NCBI GenBank assembly: GCA_947593895.1
Contig: CANQDY010000009.1
Location: forward strand, 1 to 17,159
Reading direction: 5' to 3'
Origin: an uncultured Bacilli bacterium
GTDB taxonomy: Bacteria > Bacillota_I > Bacilli_A > RFN20 > CAG-449
DNA: 17,159 nt
Under the pieces are notes generated by a model. The model saw only the letters and a program-made list of their open reading frames with translations. It did not search any database and had not been told where the DNA came from. Of this stretch, positions 1 to 7,795 are shown piece after piece (position 1 is the first letter of the stretch; each line of letters begins with the position of its first letter). The translations under genes were made by a program, and so were the position numbers.

Positions 1-2
1 CA

Positions 3-335
3 AATCAAGAAGCCCTTCATATTGTTGTTAAATTAGGAGTCGCATCAAGTATCTTAGTTGTTATTACTGCATGTTTTGCCCCAATTGGATTATTAACAGT
101 CTTCGCTGGAATGTTAATTACTATGTTATTAGTATTGTTATTAACCTGTTTCTTATTTACACCTGTTTATTTAAAAATTGAAAAAAAATATGCGCAAATT
201 AGTAGGTATTATGTTGCAAAAAATAAAGACAAGCGCACTAATAAAGGTAAAAAGCGTTTACAAAAAATTCGTGAGGCACATAAGAATGTTGGTTCAGAAC
301 CATCTGAATCTATCATTCCTGGTATTAATGATTAA
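3..335 (+). CDS. C-terminal fragment of a membrane protein, probably SecF/SecDF
   Basis: The frame is open from base 3 at the window edge to a TAA stop at 333-335, giving about 110 residues without the true start. The visible part has two hydrophobic segments (about residues 5-25 and 28-52) that run into TPVYLKIEKK, followed by a strongly basic cytoplasmic tail. The last two helices of SecF, ending in a (S/T)PL(W/Y)-basic boundary, have this shape. SecF is the proton-motive-force-driven accessory subunit of the Sec translocase in the cytoplasmic membrane. In many Firmicutes secDF lies a few genes upstream of recJ, which supports the call. The fragment is too short for certainty, and another polytopic membrane protein is possible. 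It is closed by a strong terminator directly after the stop. Confidence 0.5.
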   Translation, partial: NQEALHIVVKLGVASSILVVITACFAPIGLLTVFAGMLITMLLVLLLTCFLFTPVYLKIEKKYAQISRYYVAKNKDKRTNKGKKRLQKIREAHKNVGSEPSESIIPGIND

Positions 336-339
336 TATT

Positions 340-364
340 AAGGCTGCAAAAAGCAGCCTTTTTT
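340..364 (+). terminator. Intrinsic terminator after the secF-like gene
   Basis: An 8-bp perfect stem, AAGGCTGC (340-347) with GCAGCCTT (353-360), closes an A5 loop and runs into a T tract to 364. It starts 5 bases after the upstream stop. It separates the secF-like gene from recJ, whose start is only 14 bases downstream, so recJ is transcribed either by read-through or from a promoter inside the upstream gene. Confidence 0.92.
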
Positions 365-378
365 GAAAAGAGAAAACC

Positions 379-1926
379 ATGAACTTTAAAGAAAAATTAT
401 TAAATGCATTAAAAATTGATGAAAAACAATTTATTGAATTGACTAAGGAAATCACATTGGATGATATTGAAAATCCGTTGTCTTTTAAAAACATTGATAT
501 TGCGGTAAATCGAATAAAAAAAGCTATTGAATTAAAAGAAAAGATAATGATTTATGGAGATTATGATTGTGATGGAATATCCAGCGTTTCAATCTTGGTT
601 AATACTTTTAAACAATTAAATTATGATGTTGGTTATTACATTCCTAATCGGTATAAAGATGGATATGGAATCAATGAAAGAATGGTTGATGTGATTCATT
701 CCAGAGGATATAAAGTGATTATCACAGTTGATAATGGAGTAAGTCAAATGGAGGCTTTAACAAAAGCAAAGGATTATGGGATTGATGTTATTTTAACTGA
801 TCATCATGAAATGCTGAAAGAAATTCCACCATGTTATTGTTTAGTCCATCCGTCTTTCAAAAACTCAAGCGTATTAAGTGAATGTGGGGCATATGTGAGT
901 TTTATGCTTTCACGATTGCTTTTAAATAAAATTGATCATTATCTATTATGTTTAGCAGGTTTAGCAACGATTTCTGATTTAATGCCTTTAAAAGGTTATA
1001 ATCGAATTATTGTGAAAAACACAATTAAAATTTTAAAAAATGAAGAAATCAGTCAATTTAAAATTTTAATGGATAGTAAACAAATTGATGAAAAAGCACT
1101 TGGATTTTCTTTAGCTCCAAAGATAAATGCAGTTGGTAGAGTTAAAGAAGACAATTCCGCTAATAAAGTTGTTAAATATTTTGTTACCGATGATTTTTCT
1201 AAGCGGATTCAATTAGCAAATTTTATCAACTCAGTTAACGATCAAAGAAAATTAATGTGTGCTGAAGCTTATTCAAGTTTAGATTTCTATGATTGCACTG
1301 ATGATAACGTTATTGTGAAATACATTCCATCTCTTAAAGAGGGATTAGTTGGATTAGTTGCTGGAAAAATTCTTAATATATTTAATAAACCAGTCATTGT
1401 TTTTACAAAGAGTGAAAATGGATTACTAAAGGGCAGTGGAAGAAGTCTTGAAGGATTTTCTCTTGGTGAATCATTTTTTAAATTAAGAAATTTACTTGAA
1501 GTTTATGGTGGTCACGCACTTGCTGGAGGGTTAACAATAAAAGAAGAAAATTTAATAGAGTTTAAAAAGCAAATCAATTTATTAGCCAAAGATAAAATAA
1601 TTAAAATAAAACCAAAAAATATTATTGATATGGATCAAGATGACTTTTCATATGAAAATTATCAAATATTAAAAAAATTGTCACCTTTTGGTGAAGATTT
1701 TGAAGAGCCATATCTCCAATATAAAATTAATGTAAATCAGATTAGTTTTATTGGGAATATGAAGCAGCATATTCGTGGTATAATAAATAAAGGATGTTCA
1801 TTTATTCATTTCAATGTTGATAAGAGTAAGTTGAATAAGAAATATGTAACACTAATTGGTCACTTAGATGAGGATTATTATAAAGGTGATCATAATATTA
1901 GTTTTATTGTAGAAGAAATCATTTAG
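379..1926 (+). CDS. recJ: Single-stranded-DNA-specific 5'-3' exonuclease RecJ
   Basis: RecJ is a cytosolic DHH-family nuclease that degrades single-stranded DNA 5' to 3' in recombinational and mismatch repair, using Mn/Mg ions. All DHH motifs are visible: GDYDCDG (60-66), ITVDNG (115-120), LTDHHE (139-144) and a CGAYVSFML block (169-177), then LAGLATISDLMPL. The DHHA1 half shows LAPKINAVGR (245-254), GLVGLVAGKIL (322-332), KGSGRS (351-356) and GGHALAGG (377-384). The last ~110 residues would be the OB-fold. At 515 residues it is near the E. coli length (577) and lacks the long C-terminal extension of the Bacillus protein (786). The cysteine in DYDCDG replaces the usual valine. The start ATG at 379 is preceded only by a weak AAAGAGA purine stretch. 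The next gene starts 11 bases after the stop. Confidence 0.95.
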   Translation: MNFKEKLLNALKIDEKQFIELTKEITLDDIENPLSFKNIDIAVNRIKKAIELKEKIMIYGDYDCDGISSVSILVNTFKQLNYDVGYYIPNRYKDGYGINERMVDVIHSRGYKVIITVDNGVSQMEALTKAKDYGIDVILTDHHEMLKEIPPCYCLVHPSFKNSSVLSECGAYVSFMLSRLLLNKIDHYLLCLAGLATISDLMPLKGYNRIIVKNTIKILKNEEISQFKILMDSKQIDEKALGFSLAPKINAVGRVKEDNSANKVVKYFVTDDFSKRIQLANFINSVNDQRKLMCAEAYSSLDFYDCTDDNVIVKYIPSLKEGLVGLVAGKILNIFNKPVIVFTKSENGLLKGSGRSLEGFSLGESFFKLRNLLEVYGGHALAGGLTIKEENLIEFKKQINLLAKDKIIKIKPKNIIDMDQDDFSYENYQILKKLSPFGEDFEEPYLQYKINVNQISFIGNMKQHIRGIINKGCSFIHFNVDKSKLNKKYVTLIGHLDEDYYKGDHNISFIVEEII

Positions 1927-1937
1927 GAGGAAAAAGA

Positions 1938-3446
1938 ATGATATTACAAATAGTATTTAGTTCCGTAGGACTATTTTTATCCGTTTTTGCTATGATTTAT
2001 CTTTTAATTAACCATAATCGTATTGTTAATAAAGTTAAAGTCGATGATAATGACATATTAGTTAGTTCATTAAGTCAAAGTAAAACGATATTTTATATAG
2101 TGTATGCCTTGTCAAATTTAGGATTAATTGCTTTATTTATCTTAAGTTTTTTTTCATTACTAACTGATTTGAATTTCTTTATGTATTTTGTTTTAATTGC
2201 TATCTTAATTTTCTTTTCAAGCCGATACTTACTTAATTCCTTTTTGTCTTATTTAATAATTAAAGATGATAAGATTATTAAAAACACAATATTTATTAGA
2301 AATCAGTCAATTAACGTATCTGAAATTAAAAACACCAGTTTAACTCAACAAGGTAAACTACTATTTCTTGATCAAAATAATAAATGTGTTGCATCATGTT
2401 TTTATAATGATATTGGAGTAAAAAAATTAGTTGAGTGCTTAATGGAAAAAGGAATAACATTTAGTAGTGATTTAATTAAATTTTTAAAAATAGATGATAA
2501 AAATTCCTTTACTGAAGAAAAAAGTGAAGATGATTCTGGTGAATCAAATTATTTATCAGATAGCAAAAATATTTTAGAAAATGAGATTAATAATAAATAT
2601 TCTGAATCTCAAGTTCAATCATTTGAATTAATTGGAAAAGATTTTAGAGATAATGTTAAAATCAATATTCGCAATGATATATTTAAAGAAATTTTTATTC
2701 AAATTGTTATTGTTGCTTTAATTACTTTATTCGCTATCTTATTAAATAATTATCTTTTATTAGTTTTGCTTCTTGTAAATGTATATCTTGCATATTCTAA
2801 ATGTCGTGAGATGAAAACAAAATACAATATTGAAGATGAAACTGATTTTAATTTGGGATTAAAATATGCTCATTTAAATAAGAATGTCATTGGTTATCAT
2901 GAAAACAAAAATCGTATGTTTAAGACTTCTGCGATTATGATTTCAATTCTATTAATTTTTTTTACTGCATTTTCTGGATATACAATGACTAGAAAAAATG
3001 AAATCAGTTATGAAAAAATGACTACAGTTTCTGGAATATTAGCTAAAATAACTGATGATAAGATTCTTACAATTCAAGTAAATGATAATGAAGAGAAGTA
3101 TAAAGATTTTACTTTCGTTGTTGCTAATTCTTTAAATAAATATGTCGATTTAAACTCTTTGAAAAACGAAAAAATTGGAAAAAATATTGAAATAAAATAT
3201 GATTCAAACATTACAAGTACGACAAATGTTACCATGTTTTATTTGAAAATTTATGATGAAGAAAAAAGTATTGAATATATTAATCAAGATACAATATCTT
3301 CATATTTTAAAGATTATCAAAAACGTCAAATGGTTACATTCTATGTTTCTCTTGGAATTACTTTAGTAATTATTTTTTCTTCAGTTGGATATTATTATTA
3401 CAACAAAACACAGAGAAAAAAAGAAACTATCGATTTATCAAAATAG
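1938..3446 (+). CDS. Unrecognised multi-spanning membrane protein with long soluble segments
   Basis: I do not recognise the family of this 502-residue protein. The start is firm: AGGAGG (1925-1930) overlaps the recJ stop and sits 7 bases before the ATG. Hydrophobic segments lie at about 3-24, 50-73, 79-107, 251-269, 271-287, 330-348 and 466-486. Between the third and fourth is a soluble stretch (about 108-185) of short alternating strands ending in a helix, which looks like a bacterial PH-like fold, though this is only an impression. An acidic, Ser/Asn-rich linker follows (about 186-230). Residues ~350-465, between the last two helices, form a second soluble region rich in beta-type sequence. 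The tail is short and basic. There is no tryptophan. It probably shares a transcript with recJ and sits where mraZ-rsmH-ftsL would often precede a division PBP. Confidence 0.8.
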   Translation: MILQIVFSSVGLFLSVFAMIYLLINHNRIVNKVKVDDNDILVSSLSQSKTIFYIVYALSNLGLIALFILSFFSLLTDLNFFMYFVLIAILIFFSSRYLLNSFLSYLIIKDDKIIKNTIFIRNQSINVSEIKNTSLTQQGKLLFLDQNNKCVASCFYNDIGVKKLVECLMEKGITFSSDLIKFLKIDDKNSFTEEKSEDDSGESNYLSDSKNILENEINNKYSESQVQSFELIGKDFRDNVKINIRNDIFKEIFIQIVIVALITLFAILLNNYLLLVLLLVNVYLAYSKCREMKTKYNIEDETDFNLGLKYAHLNKNVIGYHENKNRMFKTSAIMISILLIFFTAFSGYTMTRKNEISYEKMTTVSGILAKITDDKILTIQVNDNEEKYKDFTFVVANSLNKYVDLNSLKNEKIGKNIEIKYDSNITSTTNVTMFYLKIYDEEKSIEYINQDTISSYFKDYQKRQMVTFYVSLGITLVIIFSSVGYYYYNKTQRKKETIDLSK

Positions 3447-3479
3447 TTTATAAATAAAACAATTATTAAAATCAATTAA

Positions 3480-3568
3480 ATCTACTCATCTAATTTCTTA
3501 GACGATAATTATTTAACTATTGGCAATAAAATGAATCAATCATCATATATTTTTTTAGGTGAGTAGAT
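3480..3568 (+). promoter_or_regulatory. Long-range stem that would mask the RBS and start codon of the PBP gene
   Basis: The arm at 3480-3493 (ATCTACTCATCTAA) pairs with 3555-3568 (TTAGGTGAGTAGAT) over 14 bp; the only non-Watson-Crick pair is one U-G wobble. The 3' arm contains the Shine-Dalgarno AGGTGAG (3557-3563) and the first two bases of the ATG at 3567. In a transcript that includes both arms, ribosome access would be blocked. The enclosed loop is 61 bases. The pairing is read directly from the sequence; the regulatory role is inferred. An operator palindrome read as DNA is the alternative. Confidence 0.65.
3486..3505 (+). promoter_or_regulatory. Local hairpin that competes for the anti-RBS arm
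   Basis: TCATCTAA (3486-3493), the inner part of the anti-RBS arm, can also pair with TTAGACGA (3498-3505) across a TTTC tetraloop, giving 7 of 8 pairs with one A-C mismatch. This hairpin and the RBS-masking stem cannot form together. It would fold first during transcription and leave the RBS free. This is the layout of a translational switch. It is inferred from pairing alone. Confidence 0.45.
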
Positions 3569-5480
3569 GTTACCAAATCTTTTTTTTAAGAGACTTAAAG
3601 TTGTGGCAATTGTGGTTTTCTTTTTAGTAGGTGCGATTCTTTTTAAATTGTCTTACAATACCATTTTTATGTATTCAAAACTAAAAGATTCAGCTGAAGA
3701 TTTATGGAATCGTTCTTTTCCTATTAAAGCAGAAAGAGGAAAAATTATTGATTGCAATAACAATGTTATTGCTGATAATGAACCAACATTATCAGTATAT
3801 GCAGTTCCAAATCAAATAAAAAACAAAGAAAAAACCGCTGAAATATTATCTAGATATTTGAATATGTCAAAAGAAAGTATTTTAAGTAGGATTTCCAAAA
3901 AGGCGAGTAGTGTTACTTTTCATCCTCAGGGAAAGAAACTTGATTATGAAACCTCAAACAAAATTGTGAATGAAAATCTTGATGGAATTTTTTTAGTACA
4001 AGATACCCAAAGAACTTATCCATATAAAGATTATATGTCATCTTTAATTGGATTTGTTGGAATAGATAATGTTGGTTTCGCTGGACTTGAAAATTACTAT
4101 AATTCATATCTTCAGGGAACAGATGGTAGTTTATCATATATGATGGATGCCAAAGGTGGCCTATTTGAAAATAAATTCTATACCATTGAATCTCCTTCAT
4201 CAGGATTAAATTTAAAATTAACTATTGATATTAATATTCAAAATATTTTAGAAAGAGAATTAAATAACGCATATCTAGAATATAACGCCATTGATACATT
4301 AGGAATCGTTATGAATCCAAATAATGGTGAAATTTTAGCAATTGGTAATCGACCAACTTATGACAATAATAATTATCAAGATTATGACCAATCGATTTAT
4401 AATCGTTTACTTCCGGTATATTCATCGTATGAACCAGGATCAACATTTAAGGCTGTCACCTTTGCATCAGCAATTAATGAAGGTTTAATTGATATTGACA
4501 ATGACTATTATTATGACAAAGGATATGAGGTGGTATCGGGTCGAACGATTAAATCTTGGAAGAAAGGTGGACATGGTTTACAAACTTATCTTGAAGTTCT
4601 TCAAAATTCATCAAATCCTGGTTTTGTTAATATTTCTCGAAAACTTGGAGTTGATAAAATGTATCAATATGTAAAAGATTTTGGTTTTTTAGAGAAGACC
4701 TGTATTGATATACAAGGAGAAAACAAAGGAATATTTTTTACTAAAGATAATTTCCATGAACTAGAATGTGCAACAACTAGTTTTGGTCAAGGAATATCAA
4801 CTACACCAATTCAACTAGTCAGCGCCTTTTCTTGCTGTATTAATGGAGGATATTTATATCAACCACATGTTGGAAAAAGTTTTATTAATCATAATCAAGA
4901 AACAGTTTATGAAATTCAACCAATCGTAAAACGTCAAGTAATATCAAATGAAACAAGTATGACAATGCGAAGAGCTTTAGAATGCGTAGTAAGTAAAGGA
5001 TCAGGAAGAAAGGCATACGTTGATGGTTTACGAATTGGTGGTAAAACAGGTACAGCGCAGATTAGTGAAAACGGAGTATACAAAGATGGTAGATATATTC
5101 TTTCATTTATTGCTGGTGCGCCAATGAATGATCCTAAAATTGTAGTTTACTTTGCAATTAGAGAGCCGACAAACTGCATTCAATATGGTGGAACAACAGT
5201 TGGACCAATTATCAAAAGAATTATGACCGATATTTTTGAATATATGAATATACCAAAAAATTATGATGGAGAAGAAAGAGAATATACTTGGATGGATAGT
5301 AAAACCTATCCAGTTGAAAATTATATCGGAAAAGAAAAAAAAGAACTTAAATCAACACATTATAAGTTTAAATTTTTAGGAGAGGGAAATATTGTTTTAG
5401 ATCAAATTCCTCGAGTAGGAAGTATGATTGAAGAGGGTAATTATGTCATGATTCAGTTGGGAGATATTTATGAAGGTTAA
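3567..5480 (+). CDS. pbpB: Class B penicillin-binding protein (PBP2B/SpoVD type), single PASTA domain
   Basis: This is a DD-transpeptidase that crosslinks septal or spore peptidoglycan outside the membrane, working with the SEDS protein encoded downstream. A membrane anchor lies at about 11-31. The PBP dimerisation domain begins with RGKIIDCNNN (57-66), where the family usually has RGxIxDRNG. The transpeptidase domain has all three active-site motifs: STFK (S292, K295), SSN (348-350) and KTGT (493-496). One PASTA-like domain closes the protein (about 578-637). With 637 residues and one PASTA it matches SpoVD (about 646) better than vegetative PBP2B (about 716, two PASTA), but only one such gene is present here, so it may serve division as well. 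It overlaps murE by 11 bases. The start ATG has AGGTGAG three bases upstream, inside the masking stem. Confidence 0.93.
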   Translation: MLPNLFFKRLKVVAIVVFFLVGAILFKLSYNTIFMYSKLKDSAEDLWNRSFPIKAERGKIIDCNNNVIADNEPTLSVYAVPNQIKNKEKTAEILSRYLNMSKESILSRISKKASSVTFHPQGKKLDYETSNKIVNENLDGIFLVQDTQRTYPYKDYMSSLIGFVGIDNVGFAGLENYYNSYLQGTDGSLSYMMDAKGGLFENKFYTIESPSSGLNLKLTIDINIQNILERELNNAYLEYNAIDTLGIVMNPNNGEILAIGNRPTYDNNNYQDYDQSIYNRLLPVYSSYEPGSTFKAVTFASAINEGLIDIDNDYYYDKGYEVVSGRTIKSWKKGGHGLQTYLEVLQNSSNPGFVNISRKLGVDKMYQYVKDFGFLEKTCIDIQGENKGIFFTKDNFHELECATTSFGQGISTTPIQLVSAFSCCINGGYLYQPHVGKSFINHNQETVYEIQPIVKRQVISNETSMTMRRALECVVSKGSGRKAYVDGLRIGGKTGTAQISENGVYKDGRYILSFIAGAPMNDPKIVVYFAIREPTNCIQYGGTTVGPIIKRIMTDIFEYMNIPKNYDGEEREYTWMDSKTYPVENYIGKEKKELKSTHYKFKFLGEGNIVLDQIPRVGSMIEEGNYVMIQLGDIYEG

Positions 5481-6813
5481 AGAGATTTTATTGTTTTTTG
5501 ACATTCAAAGTGATGATGATACTATTATTACATCAATTAGTAATAATTCAAAAAAAGGAAAAGGGAAATGGATTTATTTTAACCTTTCATCATCAGAGCA
5601 TAGTCAGGAATACACATTTGATGCACTAAATCACCATGCATATTTAGTGATTTCCAAGCATCAAATTGAAAATGCGATTTTTGTTCCTCATTTAGATGAC
5701 AAGATAAATGATTTTTTAATCTATTATTATCATTTTAAGAAAAATTTTAAATTGATTGGAATTACTGGAACAAATGGCAAAAGCTCATTAAGCAATTTTT
5801 TAAAACAATGTCTGTTATTAAATCATTTTCGGGTAAAAAATGTAACAACCTATAAAGATTACAACTCATATTTTTCTCCCTTAACTACTCCTGATAGTTT
5901 TCGCTTGTTTGAAATTTTAAATAAAGCAAATAAAGAAAAACTTGATTATTTAATTATAGAGATAAGTTCAATTGGATATTGTTTAAAAAGAGTTAATTCA
6001 ATTGATTTTGATTATCTTTTTTTGACAAATATATCTTCTGACCATATTGATTTTCATAAAACATTGGAAGAATATCAACATACCAAAGTCAGCATAATTA
6101 ATGAGTCAAATGCAATTAAATTTATCGATGAACATCTAAATGATCAATTTTTATTTTATGGAAAGATAAATTGGGTTAAATACCATTTGCTAAAAGAAGA
6201 AAATAAAAATATTTTAAAAATCGGAAAAACTAAAGTTAACACTAATCTTCTTTTTAAAACTAATTTGATTAATATATCATTTTGTTATTATTTTTTAAGA
6301 AAAATTGGATTAAAAAAACATTATACATTACTAACATTAAGTAGGATAAAGCCATTAAAAGGAAGACTTGATGTGGTGAGTAAAAATCCATTAGTCATTA
6401 TTGATTATGCTCATAGTTCATCAAGTTTTGAAAATGTAATTCTTGAAGCAAAAGAGATATTTGATAAAAAGATAATTTTAGTTTTTGGTGCAGGTGGTAA
6501 TCGAGATCAATCAAAACGGATTGAGTATGCGCAAATTGCAGAAAAATATGCAGAAATAACAATTTTGACTAATGATAATCCTAGGAGTGAATCACCTGAA
6601 GAAATTGTTAATCAAATGAAAAATTATATTTCTCACGTTGAGGTTATTTATGATCGTAAAGAAGCGATAAAAAGAGGAATAAATTTAACTCAAAAGGACA
6701 GAATGCTTTTAATTCTTGGAAAGGGTAATGAAGATTACATTTTGATGGATAACTACAAAATATTCCATAATGATTATTACGAGGTGGAAAAATGTTTAGC
6801 CAAGGATATGTAG
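5470..6813 (+). CDS. murE: UDP-MurNAc-tripeptide synthetase MurE, probably meso-diaminopimelate adding
   Basis: MurE adds the third residue of the peptidoglycan stem peptide to UDP-MurNAc-L-Ala-D-Glu, using ATP in the cytosol. The P-loop is GITGTNGKSS (97-106). Other Mur-ligase blocks are IEISS (163-167), TNISSDHIDFH (186-196), K206 at the carbamylated-lysine position, DYAH (312-315), GAGGNRDQSKR (340-350) and DNPRSE (369-374). DNPR is the motif of meso-A2pm ligases, while lysine-adding enzymes differ here. At 447 residues it is shorter than usual (about 490), with a compact N-terminal uridine-binding domain whose typical DSR signature is not evident. The usual SxDHLDYH Arg is Ser, SSH is SSI and DYAHTP is DYAHSS. 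The start at 5470 lies inside the PBP gene (11-base overlap). No strong SD is seen, so coupled translation is likely. It overlaps mraY by 22 bases. Confidence 0.92.
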   Translation: MKVKEILLFFDIQSDDDTIITSISNNSKKGKGKWIYFNLSSSEHSQEYTFDALNHHAYLVISKHQIENAIFVPHLDDKINDFLIYYYHFKKNFKLIGITGTNGKSSLSNFLKQCLLLNHFRVKNVTTYKDYNSYFSPLTTPDSFRLFEILNKANKEKLDYLIIEISSIGYCLKRVNSIDFDYLFLTNISSDHIDFHKTLEEYQHTKVSIINESNAIKFIDEHLNDQFLFYGKINWVKYHLLKEENKNILKIGKTKVNTNLLFKTNLINISFCYYFLRKIGLKKHYTLLTLSRIKPLKGRLDVVSKNPLVIIDYAHSSSSFENVILEAKEIFDKKIILVFGAGGNRDQSKRIEYAQIAEKYAEITILTNDNPRSESPEEIVNQMKNYISHVEVIYDRKEAIKRGINLTQKDRMLLILGKGNEDYILMDNYKIFHNDYYEVEKCLAKDM

Positions 6814-7772
6814 CATTAACTGCTGTAATCAGTTTTGTTGTTAGTTTTTTTTCAAGTGCATTGATTAATTTAGTAATTATTAAATTTCAAAAGAAAAGAA
6901 ATGAAGGGCAATCAATAAGTGTATATTTAAACTCTGAACATCAAAAAAAGAAATTGACACCAACTTTGGGTGGTATTGCTATTGTTATTGGAACTTTAAT
7001 ATCTACGCTTTTTTATAATTACTACTATGTAGATAATAATTTTAAAATTATCATTGTTGCTTTTATTTTGTTCTTTCTAATTGGATTAATTGATGACTTG
7101 ATTAAAGTTAAATTTAAAAACTTTCATGGTTTATATACCGGTATAAGATTCTTTTTAGAATTTCTACTGGCAATTCTTTGCTTTTACTTTTTATCAAATC
7201 ATTACGATTTTTCCTATTTTTATTTATTGAATGATAAAAAAATATATATTGGAAGTTTGATGGTAGTCGTTTTTCCCTTTATTTTAGTTGGAAGTGCAAA
7301 TAGTGTAAATTTAACTGATGGGCTTGATGGTTTAAGTTCTAGTTTATTTCTTCTTGCAATCATACCATTTATTTTATTTTCACTAATTGATCGAGTATAC
7401 TATTTATCATATTTATTAATATCATGTTTTGGCGCAACACTAGGATTTATTACATTTAATATTTATCCAAGTAAAATATTTATGGGGGATTCAGGTTCAT
7501 TGAGTCTTGGTTGTTTACTTGGTATGACAAGTTTAATAATACATAAAGAAATTCTTTTATTAATTTCCGGTGGTTTATTTGTGTTTGAAACAGTAACAGT
7601 AATTTTACAAGTTTGTTATTTCAAGTTGACAAAGAAACGTCTATTTTTAATGGCACCTTTTCATCATCATCTGGAATTAAAAGGAAAAAAAGAATATCAG
7701 ATTGTAATGTATTTCTATATAATCGGATTAGTGCTATCACTAATTACTATTTTTTTAGGTATTTTATTTTAA
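6792..7772 (+). CDS. mraY: Phospho-MurNAc-pentapeptide transferase MraY
   Basis: MraY transfers phospho-MurNAc-pentapeptide from UDP to undecaprenyl phosphate, making lipid I at the inner face of the membrane. The 326-residue protein is nearly all hydrophobic, with about ten helices, and carries the family signatures: KLTPTLGG (54-61), the Asp pair in GLIDDLIK (98-105), NLTDGLDG (173-180), FMGDSGSL (230-237) and the cytosolic HHH of APFHHHLELKG (288-298). The Asp residues and the His triplet bind Mg and the uridine/phosphate part of the substrate. The start is fixed by GAGGTGG (6781-6787) four bases before the ATG, although it lies 22 bases inside murE. It follows murE directly; murF, often its neighbour, is absent. 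Confidence 0.96.
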   Translation: MFSQGYVALTAVISFVVSFFSSALINLVIIKFQKKRNEGQSISVYLNSEHQKKKLTPTLGGIAIVIGTLISTLFYNYYYVDNNFKIIIVAFILFFLIGLIDDLIKVKFKNFHGLYTGIRFFLEFLLAILCFYFLSNHYDFSYFYLLNDKKIYIGSLMVVVFPFILVGSANSVNLTDGLDGLSSSLFLLAIIPFILFSLIDRVYYLSYLLISCFGATLGFITFNIYPSKIFMGDSGSLSLGCLLGMTSLIIHKEILLLISGGLFVFETVTVILQVCYFKLTKKRLFLMAPFHHHLELKGKKEYQIVMYFYIIGLVLSLITIFLGILF

Positions 7773-7795
7773 AAAAAATAATATGATTTATTGAT

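Noticed and set aside
178..366. Open frame of 62 codons on the + strand over the end of the secF-like gene and its terminator
   Set aside because: It lies in another frame of the secF-like gene, has no Shine-Dalgarno and runs through the terminator.
3520..3548. TTGGCA with TCATAT 17 bases downstream as a promoter for the PBP gene
   Set aside because: The -10 matches only three of six positions. A better TATATT (3546-3551) would need a 20-base spacer. It remains possible but is not supportable as a feature.
3913..4200. 95-codon open frame on the - strand inside the PBP gene
   Set aside because: It is antisense to a strongly conserved gene, is rich in residues typical of reverse-frame translation, and has no RBS or neighbour in that direction.
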